Shown here: positions 6,601 through 11,115 of the stretch, piece by piece | How the letters are laid out: the number at the start of each line of letters is the position of its first letter | Position numbering within the stretch: the stretch's first letter is position 1 | Source: an uncultured Bacteriovorax sp. | Lineage (GTDB): Bacteria > Bdellovibrionota > Bacteriovoracia > Bacteriovoracales > Bacteriovoracaceae | Assembly: GCA_943914745.1 (NCBI GenBank) | Contig: CALUDF010000067.1 | Location: forward strand, 1-11,115 | DNA length: 11,115 nt | Direction of reading: 5' to 3' | Notes under the pieces: model-generated | Database searches by the model: none | What the model saw: the letters and a program-made list of their open reading frames with translations, nothing else | What the model was told of the DNA's origin: nothing | Position numbers and translations under genes: made by a program

Positions 6601-8054
6601 AGCTCACCTCCCACTTCTTTGGCAAACTTCTTAAAGTAATTGCCTGCCACAAGCATCCTGTACTCTTTTGAAGCACGCAAATCTGAGAGCGGCTTAATGT
6701 ATTGGTCGAGAGTTCCGGCGGCATCATGAAAAACCTTTTCCGAAAAATCCTGCCCGGTTAATTTCTTTTCTATATCACTTAGACGAAGAACTGTAGCCGC
6801 CACTCCACCAAGAGCAAGCTTCACACTCTTCATCTTCTTTCCATCAAAGACCACTCTTGCCGCAAAGGTGACGGCAGAGATATCTAAGTCTTTTCTCATG
6901 GAAACTTTATAGAGCCTGATCTTTTCATTCTTATGAAGAACTGGAATCTTGATTTTTGTCACGATCTCATCTGGCTTCAAATCTAATTTCTTATAACCCA
7001 GATAAAAATCCGGAAGACTCACTTCTCTTATCCCCGCAACACTCTGAAGAACGACAACAGAGTCACTCACCATGAGAAACGGAATCGTATCCGCAATCGG
7101 AGACGCATTCACCATGTTTCCGACAACCGTCCCCTGATTCTTAATCTGAGGAGAAGCAAAAATATGCAGCATCTTCGACATCTCAGGAAAGTGACTCTCA
7201 ACATACTCTTCAAATTGAGTTAAAGTCACAGTCGCTCCCACACTGATAAATTGATCATCGTGAGAAACCACGCCCAGGTCTTTGATGTGATAAAGGGCCA
7301 TCGTCTCCGGAGTTTCAAGCTTCCCTTTATTAACCACAACACCAATATCAGTTGAGCCAGCAATCATGCGGACACTAGGCGACTCTGATTTTTTCTTAAG
7401 CGCTTCATCAAGGCTTGCAGGAAGAAAAACACTCTTATCCGCAAATTTCATCTCCACAGTCTGCGACTTAAGGTCTTTCATTTCTTTTGTCCAACTTGCA
7501 TCGTGATAGCGGTCTTTTAAAAGCTCAACTTTATTTAAATCAACAGACGTCATGGCATCAATGATTGGCTGATAACCAGTGCAACGACACAAATTCCCTG
7601 TTAAGTAATTCTTAGCTTTTTTCTCAGTGACAACCTCACCACATGATTTAATTTTCTCAACAGCTCCCGCCATCGCACAAATAAACCCAGGTGTACAATA
7701 CCCACACTGGGCCCCATTGCAATCAATCATTCTTTGTTGAACTTCATGCAGGTCAATGTTCATACCCGACGTTTTACCAATACCTTCAACCGTGACGACT
7801 TGAGCGCCATCAATGAGATAAAGTGGCAGGATGCAAGAGTTCACTGATTTAAATTCCAGCTTCCCATCGCCCCCAACATCTTTGGCAATTAAAACAGTGC
7901 AGGCCCCGCAATCTCCTTCAGCGCAGACAATCTTAGTCCCCGTTAAGGACTCCTCATTGCGCAAGTAATTTCCGAGGGTCATAAAGGCGTGTTCGCCCTT
8001 GATTTCAACGCGCTCGTCGTTGATTTTAGTCGTGATCAAATTTGTCGTTTTCAT
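6597..8054 (-). CDS. xdhA: Xanthine dehydrogenase, 2Fe-2S and FAD subunit XdhA
   Basis: The 485-residue subunit passes electrons from the molybdenum centre of XdhB through two 2Fe-2S clusters to FAD. The plant-type ferredoxin domain has Cys44, Cys49, Cys52 (CAEGDCGAC) and Cys74. The all-helical second cluster domain has Cys117 and Cys120 (QCGYCTPG) with Cys156 and Cys158 (NLCRCTGYQP). The FAD domain follows from about residue 205 (RMIAGSTDIGV, NQGTVVGNMVNASPIAD), then the flavoprotein C-terminal domain (YKVSMRKDLDISAVTF). Fusion of iron-sulfur and FAD parts with a separate molybdenum subunit is the Rhodobacter capsulatus XdhAB layout. An oddity is Val311 where the FAD loop usually has the first Gly of GGN. 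The start has only a weak AGG directly before the ATG, inside a small inverted repeat. Whether NAD+ or another acceptor is used cannot be told. Confidence 0.96.
   Translation of the reverse strand: MKTTNLITTKINDERVEIKGEHAFMTLGNYLRNEESLTGTKIVCAEGDCGACTVLIAKDVGGDGKLEFKSVNSCILPLYLIDGAQVVTVEGIGKTSGMNIDLHEVQQRMIDCNGAQCGYCTPGFICAMAGAVEKIKSCGEVVTEKKAKNYLTGNLCRCTGYQPIIDAMTSVDLNKVELLKDRYHDASWTKEMKDLKSQTVEMKFADKSVFLPASLDEALKKKSESPSVRMIAGSTDIGVVVNKGKLETPETMALYHIKDLGVVSHDDQFISVGATVTLTQFEEYVESHFPEMSKMLHIFASPQIKNQGTVVGNMVNASPIADTIPFLMVSDSVVVLQSVAGIREVSLPDFYLGYKKLDLKPDEIVTKIKIPVLHKNEKIRLYKVSMRKDLDISAVTFAARVVFDGKKMKSVKLALGGVAATVLRLSDIEKKLTGQDFSEKVFHDAAGTLDQYIKPLSDLRASKEYRMLVAGNYFKKFAKEVGGEL
6607..6611 (-). 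promoter_or_regulatory. Ribosome-binding site of xdhB, decides its GTG start
   Basis: On the minus strand GGAGG lies six bases before the GTG at 6600, inside the last codons of xdhA. It is the strongest Shine-Dalgarno in the window and the reason for accepting GTG as the xdhB start. It would let ribosomes finishing xdhA begin xdhB directly, suiting a two-subunit enzyme of 1:1 composition. Confidence 0.85.
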
Positions 8055-8068
8055 CCTAACAATTTAGG
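8055..8068 (-). repeat. Small inverted repeat abutting the xdhA start codon
   Basis: CCTAA (8055-8059) and TTAGG (8064-8068) can pair over a four-base loop. On the xdhA mRNA this 5-bp hairpin would end exactly at the ATG and include the only purine-rich bases (TTAGG) that could serve as ribosome-binding site. It is too short to be stable alone. I record it because xdhA otherwise lacks a visible Shine-Dalgarno. Confidence 0.3.
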
Positions 8069-8107
8069 GTGAATGCCTCTAAAAATCTATATTTTTTTCA
8101 CTGCCTC

Positions 8108-8136
8108 TTGGCTTTCCTCCAGGACAACCTTAGTAT
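8108..8136 (+). promoter_or_regulatory. Predicted sigma-70 promoter for the second L,D-transpeptidase
   Basis: TTGGCT (8108-8113) and TAGTAT (8131-8136) are spaced by 17 bases, each matching the consensus at 4 of 6 positions. Transcription would begin near 8143, about 27 bases before the ATG at 8170. The same 115-base gap must hold the divergent xdhA promoter. There I see only an isolated TATAGA -10-like box on the minus strand (complement of about 8088-8093), with no matching -35. Confidence 0.4.
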
Positions 8137-8169
8137 CCGCCCAATTTCAATAAACTCTTGGGGAAGAGC

Positions 8170-8709
8170 ATGAAAACAGTATTACTGACACTTGTCTTAG
8201 CTATTACTACATCTAATGTATTTGCCAAAACTGAGGTCGCTTTGGTTCGCGTCTTTAAGAGCGAGCGCCGCCTTGAGCTGGTAAATAAAAATAACCAAGT
8301 CATTAAATCATACAAAGTTGTCCTGGGAAGAAATCCTGTGGGCCACAAATCTCAAGAAGGCGACAACAAGACCCCTGAAGGAAACTACGAGTTAGACTTA
8401 AAAAACCCTAACTCCAAATTCCATAAGTCCCTACGCATCTCTTATCCCAATTTTAAGGACAAATTAAAGGCCCGCGCTCTTGGAGTTAAGCCTGGTGGAG
8501 ATATCATGCTCCATGGTCTTCCAAACGACTTTAGCGAGATGACTGACTGGTTAAACACTGCTGGTCTTAGCGGTCTTGCCGACGATCTTATCCGTGCAGC
8601 CCTTCCATACGTTGATTGGACAAATGGTTGCATCGCTGTGACCGACGCAGAAATCGATGAGATTTACGGTATGCTCGACGTGCCTACAAAAATCACGATC
8701 AGACCTTAA
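8170..8709 (+). CDS. Secreted L,D-transpeptidase (YkuD domain), second of two paralogs
   Basis: From the ATG at 8170 the product has 179 residues: a signal peptide (MKTVLLTLVLAITTSNVFA, likely cleaved after residue 19) and a YkuD domain. Catalytic marks are the histidine block IMLHGLP with His115 and the nucleophile block DWTNGCIAVTD with Cys154. It matches the protein encoded at 2998-3516 along its length: in the stretch starting EGD and ending YPN, 19 of 32 residues are identical. It carries about six more residues between His and Cys. The role is periplasmic peptidoglycan remodelling, with the exact reaction unknown. I prefer ATG 8170 because GGGGAAGAG lies just before it. The in-frame TTG at 8158 overlaps that site and would add four residues ahead of a good signal peptide. 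Transcription is divergent from xdhA. A hairpin follows directly after the stop codon. Confidence 0.9.
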   Translation: MKTVLLTLVLAITTSNVFAKTEVALVRVFKSERRLELVNKNNQVIKSYKVVLGRNPVGHKSQEGDNKTPEGNYELDLKNPNSKFHKSLRISYPNFKDKLKARALGVKPGGDIMLHGLPNDFSEMTDWLNTAGLSGLADDLIRAALPYVDWTNGCIAVTDAEIDEIYGMLDVPTKITIRP

Positions 8710-8736
8710 AAAAGGCCATCTTATTATTAGATGGCC
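8708..8736 (-). terminator. Intrinsic terminator, leftward orientation
   Basis: GGCCATCT (8714-8721) and AGATGGCC (8729-8736) form a perfect 8-bp stem with the seven-base loop TATTATT. Six A residues at 8708-8713 precede it, so a leftward transcript would have the stem followed by six U residues, the classical terminator form. Read rightward the stem is followed by GCTCATT and lacks a U-tract, so it would be a weak terminator for the transpeptidase gene that ends at 8709, although it could still protect that mRNA's 3' end. The nearest leftward gene that could use it is mtaB, whose stop is about 450 bases to the right. Confidence 0.75.
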
Positions 8737-8753
8737 GCTCATTAAAGAATGTA

Positions 8754-8783
8754 TTTCACTCGCATATGCCTGAGGCCTATAGT
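8754..8783 (+). promoter_or_regulatory. Possible promoter for the small secreted protein gene
   Basis: A good -10-like box TATAGT (8778-8783) lies about 20 bases before the ribosome-binding site of the gene at 8803. The only candidate -35, TTTCAC (8754-8759), 18 bases upstream, is poor. A gene-proximal promoter is expected because the preceding gene is followed by a hairpin. Confidence 0.25.
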
Positions 8784-8802
8784 GGTCTTAAGGAGCATAC
8801 AT

Positions 8803-9180
8803 ATGAAAACATTATTACTTTCTTCTCTCTTATTCCTTTCAGCCGCTTCTTACGCCCAATCGACTGAACGAAACTTCAACTGTGAAGCACGCTACTTATT
8901 CGGCCAAAAAAAAGAGGCCACACTCTCTGGCACAATCACTGGCCCAACTAGCCTGGCCGACGTCGTCTACTCCATTGAAGAGCAACCAGAATTCAATGCT
9001 GGAGTTTTAACCATGGATAAAAATGCGGTTAAGAAATTCTCTTTCTATCAGAAATTCAATGTGGACGATGGAGCATACGCGCTTTATATGCCTGATCGAA
9101 TGGACTCAGCTTTTCACTTCACCGCAATCGTTGAAAGTGGAAAAATCTCTGAAAAGCTAGAATGTAGCGTGATCTACTAG
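8803..9180 (+). CDS. Small secreted protein of unknown function
   Basis: I do not recognise this 125-residue protein. It starts with a clear signal peptide (MKTLLLSSLLFLSAASYA, cleavage likely after residue 18, before QSTE). The mature part of about 107 residues contains two cysteines, one near its start (FNCEARY) and one near its end (LECSVIY), which could form a disulfide in the periplasm. The rest, with alternating hydrophobic and polar residues, looks like a small beta-rich domain. The ATG at 8803 is chosen because AAGGAG lies seven bases upstream and the signal peptide begins there. An in-frame ATG at 8749 would add 18 residues (MYFTRICLRP onward) that cover the promoter-like sequence and spoil the signal peptide. 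The gene ends two bases from the convergent mtaB stop. It may form a unit of its own or follow the transpeptidase gene. Confidence 0.75.
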   Translation: MKTLLLSSLLFLSAASYAQSTERNFNCEARYLFGQKKEATLSGTITGPTSLADVVYSIEEQPEFNAGVLTMDKNAVKKFSFYQKFNVDDGAYALYMPDRMDSAFHFTAIVESGKISEKLECSVIY

Positions 9181-9182
9181 GG

Positions 9183-10487
9183 CTACTGAAGAAGTTCTCC
9201 GACCAGTTTGCCTTCAAGCATTCCTGTGACGAGAACTTCTCTCTCCACGTTTGAAAGCTCCTGATCAGTTGAAACCTGAACTCTGACGTAATTAGACGAA
9301 TACCCTTCGAAGAGCCCTTTCTTGTTTCTTCTCTCGAATAAAACCTTTGTTCTCTTTCCGATTTGGTCTTCACTTAAAAGATTAAGTTTTGCGTCCCCGA
9401 ACATCATGAGCGTTTTCACACGCTCTTTTTTCACGGCCGCATGGATATGATTTTCCATCTTCGCCGCTGTCGTGTTTTTTCTCTTTGAGTAAGGAAAAAC
9501 GTGGAAGTGCGTGATGGGAAGCTCTTTTAAAAGATTGAACGTGTTCTCAAATTGCTCTTTTGTCTCTCCAGGAAAACCAACGATCACGTCGGCCCCAATT
9601 CCCGCGTTCGGGAAAGCCGCCATGATTTTACCGATGATTCTCTTATAATCAGCGACCGTATATTTCCTTCTCATTGCTTTTAGAATCTCATCATCCCCAC
9701 TTTGAAGTGGAATATGGAAATGATCCATGACTTTCGGAGAAGACTTCAGAACCTCCAAGAGCTCATCTGTAATCGTATTGGGCTCAACACTTGAAAGCCT
9801 GAATCTCTCAAGACCTTCGACTGCTAAAACCTCTGCCACCAAATGGTGCAGTTTTTCGCCCGATGCCTGCTCGTACTCACCGATGTTCACTCCGGTCAGG
9901 ACAATCTCTTTAAAACCCTGAGAGACGAGTTTTTTAGCTTCAGAGACGGCGTCAAGAACCGAGATCGCGCGAGAGCGCCCACGGGCAAAAGGAATGATAC
10001 AAAACGAGCAAACATAATTGCAGCCGTCCTGGATCTTTAAGAATGCTCTGGTGTGCGAATCCGCCGCTGTCGTAGCCGCTCCGTAGAACTCCCATGACTT
10101 ATCGACGTGAATGGCGTTGTCTTTTTCTTCATCGAGGTATTCGAAGACTTTGTATTTTTCAGAGTTACCAAGAACGAGATCCACACCTTGCATACCGGCG
10201 ATTTTCTCTGGCTCCATCTGGGCATAACAGCCGGCCACGACGATCTTTCCTTCTGGACTTGAACCGTGGGCCTTTCTGATTAGATTTCTGCAAGTGGAAT
10301 CGGCCGCATCAGTGACCGTACAGGTGTTAATGAAAACCACGTCTGCAGCCTCACCAAACTCCACAATATCGTATCCGCGGTCTTTAAAACCTTGCGCGAT
10401 TGACCCCGTCTCAGACAAGTTCAAACGACACCCCAATGTATGGAGCGCTACACGCTTATTGTTTAGATTTACCTCTGTGTTTTCCAT
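9183..10487 (-). CDS. mtaB: tRNA t6A37 methylthiotransferase MtaB (radical SAM)
   Basis: MtaB adds a methylthio group to N6-threonylcarbamoyl-adenosine at position 37, giving ms2t6A next to the anticodon of ANN-decoding tRNAs such as tRNA-Lys(UUU). The 434-residue protein has the N-terminal methylthiotransferase domain with Cys20 (TLGCRLNLSE), Cys56 (NTCTVTDAAD) and Cys87 (AGCYAQ) for one 4Fe-4S cluster. The radical-SAM domain follows, with Cys156, Cys160 and Cys163 (DGCNYVCSFCIIPFARG) for the second cluster, and a C-terminal TRAM-like RNA-binding part from about 372. The TLGCRLN form and NTCTVTDAAD distinguish MtaB from MiaB and RimO. The ATG at 10487 is the only start after an in-frame TGA. 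No Shine-Dalgarno is at normal distance; a GAGGA lies 15 bases upstream inside an inverted repeat. The gene is head-to-head with a tRNA-Lys(UUU) gene. Confidence 0.93.
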   Translation of the reverse strand: MENTEVNLNNKRVALHTLGCRLNLSETGSIAQGFKDRGYDIVEFGEAADVVFINTCTVTDAADSTCRNLIRKAHGSSPEGKIVVAGCYAQMEPEKIAGMQGVDLVLGNSEKYKVFEYLDEEKDNAIHVDKSWEFYGAATTAADSHTRAFLKIQDGCNYVCSFCIIPFARGRSRAISVLDAVSEAKKLVSQGFKEIVLTGVNIGEYEQASGEKLHHLVAEVLAVEGLERFRLSSVEPNTITDELLEVLKSSPKVMDHFHIPLQSGDDEILKAMRRKYTVADYKRIIGKIMAAFPNAGIGADVIVGFPGETKEQFENTFNLLKELPITHFHVFPYSKRKNTTAAKMENHIHAAVKKERVKTLMMFGDAKLNLLSEDQIGKRTKVLFERRNKKGLFEGYSSNYVRVQVSTDQELSNVEREVLVTGMLEGKLVGELLQ

Positions 10488-10491
10488 AGAA

Positions 10492-10507
10492 GAGGAACAT
10501 AGTCCTC
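10492..10507 (-). repeat. Inverted repeat in the mtaB leader
   Basis: GAGGA (10492-10496) and TCCTC (10503-10507) can pair around the six-base loop ACATAG. In the mtaB mRNA the 5' arm reads GAGGA, the only Shine-Dalgarno-like sequence before the start codon, but 15 bases away. Folding would hide it. Whether this controls translation is inference. Confidence 0.35.
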
Positions 10508-10543
10508 ACAACGCCTTAGATCAATAGCCATGAAAAATAATTC

Positions 10544-10572
10544 ATTAAAAATCTTGAAAAAAAGTTTGACAA
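10544..10572 (-). promoter_or_regulatory. Predicted sigma-70 promoter for mtaB
   Basis: On the minus strand TTGTCA (complement of 10567-10572) and TTTAAT (complement of 10544-10549) are 17 bases apart, each with 5 of 6 consensus matches. Transcription would start near 10537, leaving a leader of about 50 bases. The -35 box overlaps the -35 of the opposite tRNA promoter within the palindrome-like TTTGACAAA. Confidence 0.6.
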
Positions 10573-10594
10573 AAAAGCACGGTGACTCTATTTT
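10566..10594 (+). promoter_or_regulatory. Predicted strong sigma-70 promoter of the tRNA-Lys-tRNA-Glu operon
   Basis: A perfect -35 box TTGACA (10566-10571) and TATTTT (10589-10594, 4 of 6 matches) are separated by the ideal 17 bases. Transcription would begin near 10601, about 18 bases before the first tRNA nucleotide. Position and strength suit a stable-RNA operon. The -35 box is shared with the divergent mtaB promoter. Confidence 0.8.
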
Positions 10595-10618
10595 TAATCT
10601 CACTTTCGAAAACAAAAT

Positions 10619-10695
10619 GGTCTCTTAGCTCAGTTGGTTAGAGCATCTCCCTTTTAAGGAGAGGGTCCTGCGTTCGAGTCGCAGAGAGATCACCA
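10619..10695 (+). tRNA. tRNA-Lys, anticodon UUU
   Basis: The gene folds into a full cloverleaf. The acceptor stem GGTCTCT pairs with AGAGATC (one G-U pair at the second position). The anticodon stem TCTCC/GGAGA carries loop CTTTTAA with anticodon TTT at 10653-10655, and the T-arm is CTGCG-TTCGAGT-CGCAG. The discriminator is A and the CCA end is encoded. Position 37 is A after U36, the context modified to t6A and then ms2t6A, the reaction of the adjacent mtaB product. It is the first gene of a two-tRNA transcript, with a sigma-70 promoter directly upstream. Confidence 0.97.
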
Positions 10696-10736
10696 TTTTC
10701 GAAAATCACCGGTAAAATCAACGAATTGCAGTATAT

Positions 10737-10814
10737 GCACCCATCGTCTAGCCCGGTCTAGGACATCGCCTTTTCACGGCGGTAACCGGGGTTCGAATCC
10801 CCGTGGGTGTACCA
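10737..10814 (+). tRNA. tRNA-Glu, anticodon UUC
   Basis: The cloverleaf is complete. The acceptor stem GCACCCA pairs with TGGGTGT, the anticodon stem TCGCC/GGCGG holds loop TTTTCAC with anticodon TTC at 10773-10775, and the T-arm is CGGGG-TTCGAAT-CCCCG. CCA is encoded after discriminator A. The first acceptor pair is G1-U72, a wobble where Escherichia coli tRNA-Glu has G-C. The D-arm keeps U11-A24 and U13-G22. The gene follows tRNA-Lys by 41 bases with no promoter-like sequence between them, so both are probably cut from one precursor. Confidence 0.96.
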
Positions 10815-10819
10815 AGTTT

Positions 10820-10852
10820 AAAAAAGCCTCGATTTATTCGGGGCTTTTTTTT
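10820..10852 (+). terminator. Intrinsic terminator of the tRNA operon, probably bidirectional
   Basis: GCCTCGA (10826-10832) pairs with TCGGGGC (10838-10844) across the loop TTTAT, with one G-U pair, followed by eight T residues (10845-10852). Six A residues at 10820-10825 precede the stem, so it could also end leftward transcription of the membrane-protein gene at the right edge. It lies six bases after the tRNA-Glu CCA end. Confidence 0.92.
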
Positions 10853-10876
10853 GTCTAAAATTTCAAAAAGAAAATC

Positions 10877-11115
10877 TTAATTAAAATACAGTCTGACTAA
10901 TGCAGCCCCGGAAATAACCAAACCAATTTCATAAGAACATCCAATAAGAAAATCCTTGAAGCTCCAAATTTTGTCTTTATAGATATACTTAATATCGATC
11001 CATGCTTGTAAAGGGATAGTGAGAATTAAAGCTCCGCTGATAACAACAAAGCTTGTGATTGAAATATGAATACTTTTATAGCCTAAAAACAGACCAGCTC
11101 CGAAACAAACTGCAG
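10877..11115 (-). CDS. Membrane protein of unknown function, C-terminal part only
   Basis: A leftward reading frame is open from the window edge to a TAA at 10877-10879, giving 78 C-terminal residues that end LVRLYFN. They are strongly hydrophobic, with about three membrane segments: one at the edge (VCFGAGLFLG), one around residues 18-36 (SITSFVVISGALILTIPL) and one around 61-75 (YEIGLVISGAALVRL). A polar stretch between the last two reads IDIKYIYKDKIWSFKDF. I do not recognise a family, and the N-terminus is outside the window. The coding nature is supported by the open frame, membrane-like composition and the bidirectional terminator just beyond its stop. It may be a small inner-membrane protein convergent with the tRNA operon. 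Confidence 0.65.
   Translation of the reverse strand, partial: AVCFGAGLFLGYKSIHISITSFVVISGALILTIPLQAWIDIKYIYKDKIWSFKDFLIGCSYEIGLVISGAALVRLYFN

Noticed and set aside
8158..8169. TTG start at 8158 for the second L,D-transpeptidase
   Set aside because: It overlaps the GGGGAAGAG ribosome-binding site and adds four residues before a well-formed signal peptide that begins at the ATG 8170.
8708..8736. The 8-bp stem as a normal rightward terminator of the second L,D-transpeptidase
   Set aside because: Read rightward it is followed by GCTCATT with no U-tract, whereas leftward it is followed by six U residues, so the leftward reading was preferred.
8749..8802. Upstream ATG at 8749 for the small secreted protein
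   Set aside because: The extension covers promoter-like DNA and puts 18 residues before a clear signal peptide. AAGGAG is placed for the ATG at 8803.
9843..10527. Plus-strand open frames within and around mtaB
   Set aside because: They are antisense to a gene with all its catalytic motifs, encode low-complexity Ser/Arg/Phe-rich peptides and have no supporting start signals.
10619..10814. A genomic island or prophage attached at the tRNA genes
   Set aside because: No integrase, phage gene or copy of a tRNA 3' end is found in the 300 bases to the right. Only a short simple repeat flanks tRNA-Lys.

Overview
The window is chromosomal-looking bacterial DNA of moderate GC content, densely packed and with both strands in use. 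It holds housekeeping genes, a complete molybdenum xanthine dehydrogenase operon, two secreted cell-wall enzymes and a tRNA operon. The combination (two YkuD-type L,D-transpeptidase paralogs, a DUF4337-like membrane protein, A/T-rich intergenic DNA, AAG/AAA-rich lysine usage) would fit a Bdellovibrionota/Bacteriovorax-like member of the former Deltaproteobacteria. That assignment is an impression from composition and gene types, not from a database comparison. I see no phage genes, transposases, CRISPR arrays or rRNA, and no gene-free stretch longer than about 130 bases.

Left part (1-2268, rightward): the 3' part of a D-2-hydroxyacid dehydrogenase of the phosphoglycerate dehydrogenase (SerA) type, purA (adenylosuccinate synthetase) and a GNAT acetyltransferase form a tight operon. 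serA and purA overlap by one base, and purA and the acetyltransferase are separated by one base. A convergent DUF4337-like membrane protein (2271-2891, leftward) follows, then a divergently transcribed secreted L,D-transpeptidase (2998-3516).

Middle (3510-8054, leftward): a complete operon in the order xdhA (2Fe-2S/FAD subunit), xdhB (molybdopterin subunit) and xdhC (cofactor insertion factor), joined by overlapping stop/start codons. The substrate-pocket residues that separate xanthine dehydrogenases from aldehyde oxidases are all present in XdhB, so the predicted reaction is hypoxanthine to xanthine to urate. A second secreted L,D-transpeptidase (8170-8709) lies on the other side of the operon, so two related wall enzymes bracket it.

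Right part: a small secreted protein of unknown function (8803-9180), then convergent mtaB (9183-10487), the radical-SAM tRNA methylthiotransferase that makes ms2t6A37. Head-to-head with mtaB is a tRNA-Lys(UUU)-tRNA-Glu(UUC) operon ending in a strong intrinsic terminator. The predicted promoters of mtaB and the tRNA operon overlap at their -35 boxes, and tRNA-Lys(UUU) is the known substrate type of MtaB. I regard this as the most interesting arrangement in the window. A partial membrane-protein gene (leftward, 10877 to the edge) closes the window.

I did not find a clearly novel multi-gene system. The findings concern gene arrangement, shared promoters, antisense transcription and the paralog pair around xdhABC.
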